64,000 nt of DNA from Skermania piniformis (GTDB lineage: Bacteria; Actinomycetota; Actinomycetes; Mycobacteriales; Mycobacteriaceae). The stretch spans positions 1,612,001-1,676,000 of the forward strand of contig NZ_CP079105.1 of NCBI RefSeq assembly GCF_019285775.1. The letters are read 5' to 3'. Position numbers and translations under genes: made by a program. Within the stretch, counting starts at the first letter, position 1; every line of letters starts with the position of its first letter. Positions 30,765-38,403 of this stretch are shown here, in pieces. The notes beneath the pieces were generated by a model, which ran no database searches, was not told the DNA's origin, and saw only the letters and a program-made list of their open reading frames with translations.

Positions 30765-32288
30765 TTACTTGCCCGACGTCCTGAGAAGATACTGAGAAGC
30801 AGCGGGCCCGTCGCCTGGTAGCACCAGGCCGTGCCGGATCAGCGCCGCCACGGCGTCGACGGCGGCCTGCTCGAATTCCGGGGTCGCCGGTCCGCCGAGA
30901 TGACCGCGGGACAGCAGATCGACCAACTCGCCGAGCGGGAGTCCGTCGGGTCGCAGTCCGGCCAGCAGGGCGGATAACAGGTCGTCGATGTCATGGCGCC
31001 AGCGCGGTCCGTCGCTCCGGTGCAGTCGAGCGCCGATCTGCCGCCAGCCGTCGACGGTGGGCGTTGAGATCTGTTCGAGCGCGATGTCGGGAGCGCGACG
31101 TAGCCGAGCGTGGCGCAGGTCGTGGTCGCGCAACCACGCCGAGCGGGCGAAGTACTGCATCACTTCCGGACCGAGCGGGTCGTCGAAGCCGTGGCTCAGG
31201 TCTTCGGCGAGCACCTCGGTCGGCCCGTCGATCCGGCGCAGGAAGACGAAGCCGAAGCCGATCCCGGTCAGCTCCGCCTCGTCGAGCGTGTCCAGCCAGT
31301 GCTCGGCCCGGCGCTGCGCGGCCGGGTCACGGGGATCGAGTCCGCTGTCCCGTAGCCAGGTGCCCACGTAGAGCGCGGGGTCGGCGACGTCGCGCTGCAC
31401 CACCCAGGCGTCGATTCCGTGGTCGGGCAGCCAACTCGCCACCCGGCTGCGCCAGTCCGCGTCGCGGGTGTGCACCCAGGACGCGAGCAGAGTCGCGACA
31501 CCGCCGGGTGCCAGCAGATCCGGCGCCCCGGCCACCACCAGCTCGCTCGCCCCGTCCAGGGCCAGTCCGGAATCGCGGTAGGTGTACTCCACCCGACCCG
31601 GCCCGACCACGAACGGGGGATTCGCAACGATCCGATCGAATCGCTCGCCGACCACCGGATCGAACCAGGTCCCGATTCGCAGGTCGATGTCCGCGCCGTT
31701 GATCGCTGCGGTTGCGGCCGCGAGGCGCAGTGCGCGGGGATTCACGTCGGTGCCGGTGACCCGGTCGGCGTAGGAGCAGGCGTGCAGTGCCTGAACTCCG
31801 CAGCCGGTACCCAGGTCCAGGACCGTGCCGGTGGATTCGGTCGGTGTTGCGCGCAACAGCGACAGCGACGCGTGCCCGACCCCGAGCACGTGGTCGGCCG
31901 CCGGCCGGCGCCGGACCGGTCCGTCGTCGAGATCGGAGAACACCCAGCGGGTTCCGCCACCGGTATCGAGCGGGCGCAGGTCCAGAGCGGCGCGGAGCCG
32001 GTCGCCGTCGGCGACGAGCAGCCCGGCCGCAACAGCGGTCGCCGGGGCGACCGGATCCAGGGCGGCCGCGACCCGGCCGGCCGGAAGCGAGTCGCCGAGC
32101 AGCAGCAACCGGATCAGCGTGCCCAGCTCACCCGCGCTCGCAGCCGCTCGGCGTGCCGGCACCGGCTCGCCCCGGCCGAGCGCGGCGTGCGCGCCGACAC
32201 CCAGCACCTCGAGCACGGTGTCGGCGTCGTATCGGTTACGGCGCAACGCGACCGGCAGTTCGCCGGCAAGCTCGACCAGGCTGTCCAT
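30765..32288 (-). CDS. Class I SAM-dependent methyltransferase (NPPF type)
   Basis: A 507-residue protein. The SAM-binding motif I is [15 protein letters not shown], the acidic motif II follows at [10 protein letters not shown], and NPPF ([10 protein letters not shown]) marks methylation of an amide or exocyclic amine nitrogen, as in HemK/RsmC-like enzymes. The N-terminal 140 residues form an extra helical domain typical of the actinobacterial DUF7059 group. The substrate (rRNA, protein or DNA) cannot be told. ATG 32288 lies 1 nt after the AraC-type gene, so they are co-transcribed. Confidence 0.82.
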   Translation of the reverse strand: MDSLVELAGELPVALRRNRYDADTVLEVLGVGAHAALGRGEPVPARRAAASAGELGTLIRLLLLGDSLPAGRVAAALDPVAPATAVAAGLLVADGDRLRAALDLRPLDTGGGTRWVFSDLDDGPVRRRPAADHVLGVGHASLSLLRATPTESTGTVLDLGTGCGVQALHACSYADRVTGTDVNPRALRLAAATAAINGADIDLRIGTWFDPVVGERFDRIVANPPFVVGPGRVEYTYRDSGLALDGASELVVAGAPDLLAPGGVATLLASWVHTRDADWRSRVASWLPDHGIDAWVVQRDVADPALYVGTWLRDSGLDPRDPAAQRRAEHWLDTLDEAELTGIGFGFVFLRRIDGPTEVLAEDLSHGFDDPLGPEVMQYFARSAWLRDHDLRHARLRRAPDIALEQISTPTVDGWRQIGARLHRSDGPRWRHDIDDLLSALLAGLRPDGLPLGELVDLLSRGHLGGPATPEFEQAAVDAVAALIRHGLVLPGDGPAASQYLLRTSGK

Positions 32289-32289
32289 G

Positions 32290-33249
32290 TCAGCCCGTCC
32301 GGAAGGTGCGGCGATAGGCGAGCGGGGCGACGCCGAGTTCGGCGCGCATGTGGTGGCGCAACGCGGCCGGGCTGCCCAGCCCGGCGGCATCGGCTACCCG
32401 GTCCACCGGCAGATCGGTCGTCTCCAGGAGCTGTCGTGCATGCCGCATCCGTTCCTGCCGGAGCCAGCCGCCGGGAGTGAGTCCGGTCTCGGCCTTGAAC
32501 CGACGGCTGAAGGTTCGCACACTCATCCGGGCGTGGGCGGCCATCCGGGGGAGATCCAGGTCGGCGTGCAGCCGGCTCAGCGCCCAGGCCCGGGTCGGTG
32601 CGGTGCCGTCGTCGCCGGACACAGGTACCGGTCGGTCGATGAATTGAGCCTGGCCGCCCGCGCGCCAGGGTGGCACCACGCAATATCGGGCGACCTGATT
32701 CGCCGTTGCGGAACCGACGTCGCGGCGCAGCACGTGCAAGCACAGATCCACCCCGGCGGCCAGTCCGGCCGAGGTGAGCACGTTCCCGGCATCGACGAAC
32801 AGCGCCTGCTCGTCCAGGTCGACCTGCGGATACAGCGTCCGGAACGCGTCGGCATAGGCCCAGTGGGTGGTCGCTCTGCGCCCGTCCAGAAAGCCGGCTG
32901 CGGCGAGCACGAATGCACCGGTGCAGATCGACATCAGCCGGGTGCCGGGCCGGATGGTCGCCAGCGCTTCGGCCAGCCGGCCGGGCACGGTGCCGTCGGT
33001 ACGTGGTCCGCCGATCCGGGTACCGGGCACGATCACGGTGTCCGCTTCGCCGAGTGCTTCGGGGCCGGCGCCGGGGACGACGGCATAGCCGCTGGTGGTC
33101 ACGATCGGACTCCGGTCGAGTCCACAGACCCGCACGTCGTAATGCGCGACACCGTTCTCGTCGTCCGCGGCGCCGAAGATCACCGGCGGGATGGCGAGGT
33201 CGTAGCCGATCGCTGGGGCGAGCGCGAGGATCACGACGACGTGCGGCAT
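32290..33249 (-). CDS. AraC-family regulator with DJ-1/PfpI-like N-terminal domain
   Basis: A 319-residue GlxA/FtrA-type regulator. The N-terminal class I glutamine-amidotransferase-like fold (MPHVVVILALAPAIGYDLA; nucleophile-elbow-like ICTGAFVLAAAG with Cys) is followed by an AraC helix-turn-helix pair (MSVRTFSRRFKAETGLTPGGWL, VADAAGLGSPAALRHH). It is divergent from an MFS transporter, which it may control. The intergenic region holds a CGAATTG...CAATTCG inverted repeat. The effector is unknown. Confidence 0.87.
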   Translation of the reverse strand: MPHVVVILALAPAIGYDLAIPPVIFGAADDENGVAHYDVRVCGLDRSPIVTTSGYAVVPGAGPEALGEADTVIVPGTRIGGPRTDGTVPGRLAEALATIRPGTRLMSICTGAFVLAAAGFLDGRRATTHWAYADAFRTLYPQVDLDEQALFVDAGNVLTSAGLAAGVDLCLHVLRRDVGSATANQVARYCVVPPWRAGGQAQFIDRPVPVSGDDGTAPTRAWALSRLHADLDLPRMAAHARMSVRTFSRRFKAETGLTPGGWLRQERMRHARQLLETTDLPVDRVADAAGLGSPAALRHHMRAELGVAPLAYRRTFRTG

Positions 33250-33264
33250 CGCGTCAGTCTGACA

Positions 33265-33300
33265 CGAATTGGCCTGATATCGACCTATTGTGGCAATTCG
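33265..33300. promoter_or_regulatory. Inverted repeat between AraC-type gene and MFS gene
   Basis: CGAATTG (33265-33271) and CAATTCG (33294-33300) are perfect 7-bp arms 22 nt apart in the divergent intergenic region, a plausible operator for the adjacent regulator. Confidence 0.4.
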
Positions 33301-33340
33301 GCCACTCGTCGGCGTACCGAACCAACGCCATGCTGAGCCG

Positions 33341-34735
33341 ATGACTCGCTCAGACGCCGTCGTGTCCCGGCTCGGCCACTTCCGGCTGCATCCAGCGTGG
33401 CTGGTCGCAGCCGGCGGCTTCGTGGCGCTGCTCGGCGCCGCCGGTTTCCGCTCGGTGCCGAGTGTTCTGATGAACCCGTTGCACGCCGAGTTCGGCTTCT
33501 CCCATGCCACGATCGGCGCGGCGGTGTCGTTGAACCTGTTGCTCTACGGCCTGATCTCGCCGTTTGCCGCGGCGTTGATGGACCGGTTCGGGATCCGTCG
33601 GGTGGTATGCGCTGCGCTGGTGGCGATCGCGGTGGGCAGCGGCGCGACGATCCGGCTGACCGCCGCGTGGCAGCTGGTGCTCTGCTGGGGTCTGCTGGTC
33701 GGAATCGGCGTCGGCGCGATGTCGATGCCGCTGGTCGCGACGCTCACCGGGCGCTGGTTCGTCCGGAGTCGCGGTCTGGTGACCGGGGTCCTGACGGCTG
33801 CCGGTGCGACCGGTCAGTTGATCTTCTTACCGCTGGTGGCGGCACTGGCACAGGCCTACGGTTGGCGGCTGCCGGCGCTGCTCGTCGCCGGCGCTGCGCT
33901 GGTGACCGTGCCGCTGGCCTGGTGGACGATTCGGGACTACCCGAGCGATGTCGGCGTGACGGCGTACGGCGCGCGGCGCGACGACGATCCGGGTCGGCGG
34001 ACTGCAGTGTCGGGCGGCGCCGGACGGGCCCTGACCGCGTTGCGTGCAGCGGCCCGAACCCGCACGTTCTGGTTGCTCGCCGCCGGCTTCGCGGTTTGTG
34101 GGGCGTCGACCAACGGCCTGGTCGGAACCCACTTCGTCAGTGCTGCTCACGACCATGGGATGCCGCCGACGACCGCGGCGTCGTTGCTGGCGCTGGTCGG
34201 CGTGTTCGACGTCGCCGGGACCGTGTTCTCCGGCTGGCTGACCGACCGACTGGACCCACGGTGGTTGCTGGTCGCCTACTACGCGTTGCGTGGCGGGTCG
34301 CTGCTCGTGCTACCCGCGCTGTTCGGGCCGCAGGTACAACCCAGTATGTGGGCATTCATCGTCTTCTACGGCCTCGATTGGGTCGCCACCGTCCCCCCGA
34401 CGGTGGCGATCTGCCGAGACCGGTTCGGCTCGACCGGGCCAATCGTGTTCGGCTGGGTGTTCGCGGCGCATCAGATCGGCGCAGCAGTAATGGCTACCGC
34501 GGCCGGCATGGTCCGGGACGACCAGGGCAGCTACGACGCCGCCTGGCTGGTCGCCGGCGGATTGTGCTTTGCTGCCGCGGCGATGTCGGCCGGTATCGCC
34601 GCGGCAGCCACCGACACGTCGGTCAGAGCCGCAGCGACGACTCCAGCTTGTTCAGCTGATACCTCGCCATCGCGAGATTGCCTCGCGATCGAGACAGCAC
34701 CAGATAAAGGAAGACATTCGGGTCGAACTCGGTGA
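33341..34735 (+). CDS. Major facilitator superfamily transporter
   Basis: A 464-residue integral membrane protein with about 12 hydrophobic segments. The MFS loop motif between helices 2 and 3 is ALMDRFGIRRVV, and a second copy GWLTDRLDPRWLL follows in the C-terminal half. The fold resembles the oxalate/monocarboxylate type; the substrate is unknown. The last 35 or so residues are hydrophilic and read antisense through the 3' end of the roadblock gene (113-bp overlap), which suggests an original stop was lost. ATG 33341 is the start. It is probably regulated by the divergent AraC/DJ-1 protein. Confidence 0.85.
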   Translation: MTRSDAVVSRLGHFRLHPAWLVAAGGFVALLGAAGFRSVPSVLMNPLHAEFGFSHATIGAAVSLNLLLYGLISPFAAALMDRFGIRRVVCAALVAIAVGSGATIRLTAAWQLVLCWGLLVGIGVGAMSMPLVATLTGRWFVRSRGLVTGVLTAAGATGQLIFLPLVAALAQAYGWRLPALLVAGAALVTVPLAWWTIRDYPSDVGVTAYGARRDDDPGRRTAVSGGAGRALTALRAAARTRTFWLLAAGFAVCGASTNGLVGTHFVSAAHDHGMPPTTAASLLALVGVFDVAGTVFSGWLTDRLDPRWLLVAYYALRGGSLLVLPALFGPQVQPSMWAFIVFYGLDWVATVPPTVAICRDRFGSTGPIVFGWVFAAHQIGAAVMATAAGMVRDDQGSYDAAWLVAGGLCFAAAAMSAGIAAAATDTSVRAAATTPACSADTSPSRDCLAIETAPDKGRHSGRTR

Positions 34736-35891
34736 GCCGAATGAGGTGGAACTGCTTGCCGAGCGTGATCAAGATGTCCTCGATCGACTCGTGCAGACCC
34801 AGGTCGTCCATCGTCCGCAACTTGGCCTGCACGACGGAGCTGTTTCCGGCTGCGGCGACGTTCAGATCGAATCCGGGATCGCCGCCGGTGGCCATCGCCA
34901 TACCGGACTTCGCATCGACGATGGCAAAACCCAATGCCCCTTCGATGTTGAGTGCCCTGGAGACTGTCTCCTGATAACCGGTCATTCTGATGTTCTCCTT
35001 CGGTTCCGTGCTGATCTTCGGTTCGGTGGTGGTGGTGGTGACAGGTAGTGGCTCGTCGATCGTCGGCGGTAGCGGCTCGATCGGGCCGGGTGGCTCGATC
35101 GGGGGGGCAGGGGGGGTTCTCGATTCCGATGGGGTCGGTGGTTCGGGGTCCGGCGACGCACCGAACGCTTGGAAGTCGGCAGTCGGTCCGGGGCGGGTCG
35201 GCGGTTCCGGGTCGGGCTCTTCGTAGAACAGTGACCCGGGGTAGTTCGCCGGGCTGATGTGGTTCGTCCGTGCGGTACGTCGTTCGACGTACCGCGGAGC
35301 GGAGGGTGGCGGCGTCTCTGCTCGGGCGGTGCGGGTGACCGGTGGTGTCTGCGCGCCGGGTGTGCGGGTGACCGGTGGTGTCTGGGCGCCCGGTGTGCGG
35401 GTGACCGGTGGTGTCTGCGCGCCGGGTGTGCGGGTGACCGGTGGTGTCTGGGCGCCCGGTGTGCGGGTGACCGGTGGTGTCTGCGCGCCGGGCGTGCGAC
35501 TGACCGGCAGTGCATGGTCGTCATGTGGCGTGGCGTCGACCGGCAGCCCGGCATCGACCGGTGGGGCTGCGGTCGGCCCCGGTTCGGCGGGCGGTTGCCG
35601 GTGTTTCCCCCCGCTGTCCTTGGACAAGATCAACGGGCGGGCCCAGCCCGGCCCGTCGTCGGTGAATGCCGCGGCGGCGATGGCACCGCCGGCACCGTCC
35701 GGCTGACGTCGTGGTAAGTCGGGCCGGTCCGACAGGTCCGACAGGTCCGGCAATTCCGGCTGCTCGGTCGGGTCGTTTCGGCGCAGCACGTTACGGCTGA
35801 CCATCGGGTCGGTCGGGGCGTGTGGCGCCGCCGCAGTCTCACCCGATTCGCTGTTTGTTTTCCGCCACCAAGCCACGAGGCATTGGAGCAT
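34623..35891 (-). CDS. Roadblock/LC7-domain protein with long Pro/Thr-rich repeat region
   Basis: A 422-residue frame. The C-terminal 120 residues (from MTGYQETVSRALN) form a roadblock/LC7 domain, a small alpha/beta dimer usually paired with GTPases in actinobacteria. The first 300 residues are disordered-looking and Pro/Thr-rich, with an 11-residue repeat TPPVTRTPGAQ. An AAGGAG ribosome site sits 9 nt before the internal ATG at 34985, so a short roadblock-only product is likely as well. The long start is uncertain: ATG 35891, or GTG 35876 (VAWWRK), which aligns with a truncated paralogue upstream. No partner GTPase is adjacent. Confidence 0.72.
   Translation of the reverse strand: MLQCLVAWWRKTNSESGETAAAPHAPTDPMVSRNVLRRNDPTEQPELPDLSDLSDRPDLPRRQPDGAGGAIAAAAFTDDGPGWARPLILSKDSGGKHRQPPAEPGPTAAPPVDAGLPVDATPHDDHALPVSRTPGAQTPPVTRTPGAQTPPVTRTPGAQTPPVTRTPGAQTPPVTRTPGAQTPPVTRTARAETPPPSAPRYVERRTARTNHISPANYPGSLFYEEPDPEPPTRPGPTADFQAFGASPDPEPPTPSESRTPPAPPIEPPGPIEPLPPTIDEPLPVTTTTTEPKISTEPKENIRMTGYQETVSRALNIEGALGFAIVDAKSGMAMATGGDPGFDLNVAAAGNSSVVQAKLRTMDDLGLHESIEDILITLGKQFHLIRLTEFDPNVFLYLVLSRSRGNLAMARYQLNKLESSLRL
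34986..34998 (-). promoter_or_regulatory. Internal ribosome binding site for a roadblock-only product
   Basis: On the minus strand AAGGAGAACATCAGAATG places AAGGAG 9 nt before an in-frame ATG (34985) at the exact border of the roadblock domain. It is far better than the sites at the long start. Confidence 0.55.
35329..35509. repeat. 33-bp tandem repeat (about 5.5 copies) in the roadblock gene
   Basis: Units start at 35329, 35362, 35395, 35428, 35461 and 35494 and encode TPPVTRTPGAQ on the minus strand. Adjacent copies alternate between two sequence variants, giving a 66-bp higher-order period and suggesting stepwise duplication. Confidence 0.9.
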
Positions 35892-36105
35892 GCCTTACGC
35901 AATTCAGTCAATCCCCGTCGAATGACCCATCTGTGCCTCGATTTGTCAGGCGATCTTGGAACAAGAGTGTGTGAGCCGCGATTTCAGTCGGGCCGAAGTT
36001 TTTTCTGCTGATTGCCGACTTCGAGTACGGTTCTACGCCCGGTAACGGGCGGATTCGGGCAACGCAAACCGATCCGGGTGGCCCGCTACCGGTCGTCGAC
36101 CCGCA
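35892..36105. other. A+T-richer intergenic region between roadblock gene and its paralogue
   Basis: 214 bp without a supported gene. It carries CGAAGT...ACTTCG arms 18 nt apart around a T-tract (about 35994-36023), which may end transcription from the upstream paralogue. It also holds a CCGCGATTTCAG...CCGAAG element (35976-35998) that recurs upstream of the paralogue. Confidence 0.4.
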
Positions 36106-36375
36106 CTAATCTGCTGCCTCGGCAATAGGTTTCGATTTGGTTTCAGTCGTCGTGCGACTCAGCGGACCCGCCCAACCGGCGCCGGCCGGCAGCGCTGTCG
36201 TGGCAGCCATGATTCCGCCGCCGGAAGGGTCCGGTTTGCGTTTCGGAAGTGCCGGCAAGGGTCCGGTCGGGACCGGCCGCCGGGAATTGTCGCCGCTATC
36301 GCTGTCGTTGTTTTCCGGGCGTGTCGGCGCCGTGTCGTCCCCCGGTGCGTCGCCCGATCTTTGCCACCAAGCCAC
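36106..36375 (-). CDS. Truncated paralogue of the roadblock-protein N-terminal region
   Basis: An 89-residue protein starting VAWWQRSGDAPGDD, which aligns with VAWWRKTNSESGE of the neighbouring roadblock gene. A second shared block is GGIMAATTALPAGAGWAGPLS versus GGAIAAAAFTDDGPGWARPLI. The repeat region and roadblock domain are missing. GTG 36375 is the only start, since an in-frame stop lies 4 codons upstream. It could be a short functional paralogue or the remnant of a tandem duplication. No ribosome site is evident for either copy, so both may be leaderless. Confidence 0.55.
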   Translation of the reverse strand: MAWWQRSGDAPGDDTAPTRPENNDSDSGDNSRRPVPTGPLPALPKRKPDPSGGGIMAATTALPAGAGWAGPLSRTTTETKSKPIAEAAD

Positions 36376-36506
36376 CCGGCAAGTTCAGCACGCCGCATGT
36401 GTGACGGTCAAACACCCAGAATCACATCTTTGTGAACCGAAAGACAGGCGAAAGCAAATAGGTCCGCGATTTGAGCCGAAGAATGCGGGTCGGGTGCCGC
36501 CGAGCC

Positions 36507-36860
36507 TCAATCGATCGTGCGCGCGGTTCCCTCGATCGCGGGCCGCTCGTGCTGTCCGTGATACATCCAGCGACTGGGTTCATCCTTGCGGCGAGGCGGG
36601 CGATCGTTGGCGATCAGTACCGCCATCCAGGGCAGCGGCACCGAAACCGCGATGATCGCGATAGCGATCCAAGCGCTCCCGAACGCGGTGTAGGCCCAAG
36701 CAGCCAGCACCAGACACGGAATTCGGAAGGCCATCAGGAAGCTGTACTTGCGCACGCGGGCGCGATGCTCGTCGTCGAGCGAGGGCGCCGCCGCGGTGAT
36801 CACAGCCGGATGCCGCGGAGTCCCGTCCGCCGGATCGCCGAAGCCCACACCACGTGCCAC
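36507..36860 (-). CDS. DUF3099 family small membrane protein
   Basis: A 117-residue protein with two hydrophobic helices (MAFRIPCLVLAAWAYTAF and WIAIAIIAVSVPLPWMAVLIA) separated by a short turn. A basic stretch (DDEHRARVRKYSFLM) precedes them and a polar C-terminus follows. This is the DUF3099 pattern of actinobacteria; Rv2709 near sigB is the M. tuberculosis counterpart. Function unknown. GTG 36860 is chosen; the divergent DUF3039 gene starts 57 bp away. Confidence 0.8.
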   Translation of the reverse strand: MARGVGFGDPADGTPRHPAVITAAAPSLDDEHRARVRKYSFLMAFRIPCLVLAAWAYTAFGSAWIAIAIIAVSVPLPWMAVLIANDRPPRRKDEPSRWMYHGQHERPAIEGTARTID

Positions 36861-36916
36861 ACGTCCACTCTGGCACTCTCGAGCGCCGAATGCATGTCTT
36901 CAGGCATTATGTCGGG

Positions 36917-37153
36917 GTGAGCACACAGACCGAGGTCCGTCCCGATGTCGGCACCGACACCTCGACCGGTGACGACACGCCACGTTTCTTCCATTACGTG
37001 AAGAAAGACAAGATCGCCGAAAGCGCGGTACTGGGTACGCACGTGGTGGCCTTGTGTGGCGAGGTTTTCCCGGTCACCCGTTCCCCGAAGCCGGGCGCGC
37101 CGGTATGCCCGGACTGCAAGAAGGTCTACGACGGATTTCGTCAGGGCGACTGA
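36917..37153 (+). CDS. DUF3039 family small zinc-binding-like protein
   Basis: A 78-residue conserved actinobacterial protein (Rv2708c-like). It contains HYVKKDKIAESAVLGTHVVALCGEVFPV and ends with CPDCKKVYD. One Cys in ALCGE plus the CPDC pair could form a zinc site. Function unknown. The start is GTG 36917. Its 3' end overlaps the convergent YihY gene by 13 bp. Confidence 0.8.
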   Translation: MSTQTEVRPDVGTDTSTGDDTPRFFHYVKKDKIAESAVLGTHVVALCGEVFPVTRSPKPGAPVCPDCKKVYDGFRQGD

Positions 37154-38244
37154 CGCACCGACCGGTCGGCCGATCGGCCGACCGGCTCCTCGTCCTCGCG
37201 GCGTACCGCCGCCCGCATCCGATCGGTGGCAATTCGGATCGGTCCGGTCGCCAGCGCGACCGCCGGGTTGTCCGGTTTCGTGAGCCACTCCTTGACGTGG
37301 TCGATCCGAGTGGCCCGAGCCGGCCAGAACTCCTGGACCGTGGCGTTGAATTCGGCGCCCAGGATCACTGCGAATCCGAGGAAGAAGGCGAACAGCAGGA
37401 AGCCGATCGGCGTGGCGAGCGCGCCGTAGCTGATCCCGGTGCGTGCGACGTAGCCGAGATAGCTGCGGAGCGCGCTGCTGGCCACCATGAAGAACACGCC
37501 GGCGATCAGCGCACCACCGAGCAGCCGATGCCACGGCAGCGAACGATGCAGCGCCAGCTTGTACAGCGTGGTGAGGCCGACGATCAAGAGCAGACCGACG
37601 CCGGGGTAGTAGAGATAATCGACCAACTGGCTCCCGGTATCGCGCCAGGAGTTCGGCAGAGCTCGATTGATCATGCTCGGTCCCAACGCGACCAAGGGCA
37701 GCACCAGCACCGACGTCAGCAGGAACATCACGTACAGCAGCAGGGCGAAGATACGTTGCCAGACCGGGTTGCGGGCGTCCTGTTGGCCGTGCGCTTCCAC
37801 GATCGAGTCCACGAACGTCGCCATCGCCGAGGAACCGGCCCACAGGGACAGCACGAAGCCCACGGACACGATCTCGGCTCGGCCACGTTGGAGCACGTCG
37901 CTCACGGTCGGCTGGATCAGCTCGTCCACCACGTTGGAGCTGAAGGTGTCGCGGCTGAACGTGATGATCTTCGATTCGATGATGTCGAGCGTGTCCGGTC
38001 CGAACCAGCCGCCGACGTAACCGAGGCAACCGAGAAGACCGAGCAGCAACGGAGGCAACGACAAGGTCTGCCAGAACGCGGCGGTTGCCGCCTTGCCGAA
38101 GATCGAATCGTCCCAGGCCTTGGTCGCCACCCGCCAGGCCACGCGCCCGGCCAGTCGAACGGGCGTGCCCGCGCTGCCATCTCCCCGTAGCGCGGTGACC
38201 GCGCTGCTCCGGTCCGGCTCCCGATCGCCGGTCGGTGCACCCAT
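37141..38244 (-). CDS. YihY/BrkB family membrane protein
   Basis: A 367-residue inner-membrane protein with six predicted hydrophobic helices (among them LLLGLLGCLGYVGGWF, FALLLYVMFLLTSVLVLPLV, LIAGVFFMVASSAL and IGFLLFAFFLGFAVILGAEFNA). The family was once annotated as ribonuclease BN, without support; its function is unknown. The M. tuberculosis counterpart is Rv2707. The start is chosen at 38244 with GGAAG 5 nt upstream; ATG codons at 38247 and 38259 are alternatives. The C-terminal tail is hydrophilic. Confidence 0.82.
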   Translation of the reverse strand: MGAPTGDREPDRSSAVTALRGDGSAGTPVRLAGRVAWRVATKAWDDSIFGKAATAAFWQTLSLPPLLLGLLGCLGYVGGWFGPDTLDIIESKIITFSRDTFSSNVVDELIQPTVSDVLQRGRAEIVSVGFVLSLWAGSSAMATFVDSIVEAHGQQDARNPVWQRIFALLLYVMFLLTSVLVLPLVALGPSMINRALPNSWRDTGSQLVDYLYYPGVGLLLIVGLTTLYKLALHRSLPWHRLLGGALIAGVFFMVASSALRSYLGYVARTGISYGALATPIGFLLFAFFLGFAVILGAEFNATVQEFWPARATRIDHVKEWLTKPDNPAVALATGPIRIATDRMRAAVRREDEEPVGRSADRSVRQSP

Positions 38245-38403
38245 CATGGCTTCCAGCATCGCTTATGACCGGCGGATACGGGTCAGCGGGCACGGCCGTG
38301 TCGGTCACAGACGGCTATTGTCGAGGGTCGCAGTCGGCGGGGCAGTGCCCCCGCCGGGAACACCGATCCGACCAGCGGGACACCGAGGGGAGCGACACCG
38401 AAC

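Noticed and set aside
35257-35706. Plus-strand frame with VTGGVCAPGVR repeats opposite the roadblock gene
   Set aside because: It is the antisense reading of the 33-bp repeat. The minus-strand frame continues into a recognisable roadblock domain, while this one leads to nothing.
36800-38308. 502-residue minus-strand frame overlapping YihY and DUF3039 genes
   Set aside because: Arg/Gly-rich shadow in another frame of the same region; the YihY frame has the membrane helices expected of the family.
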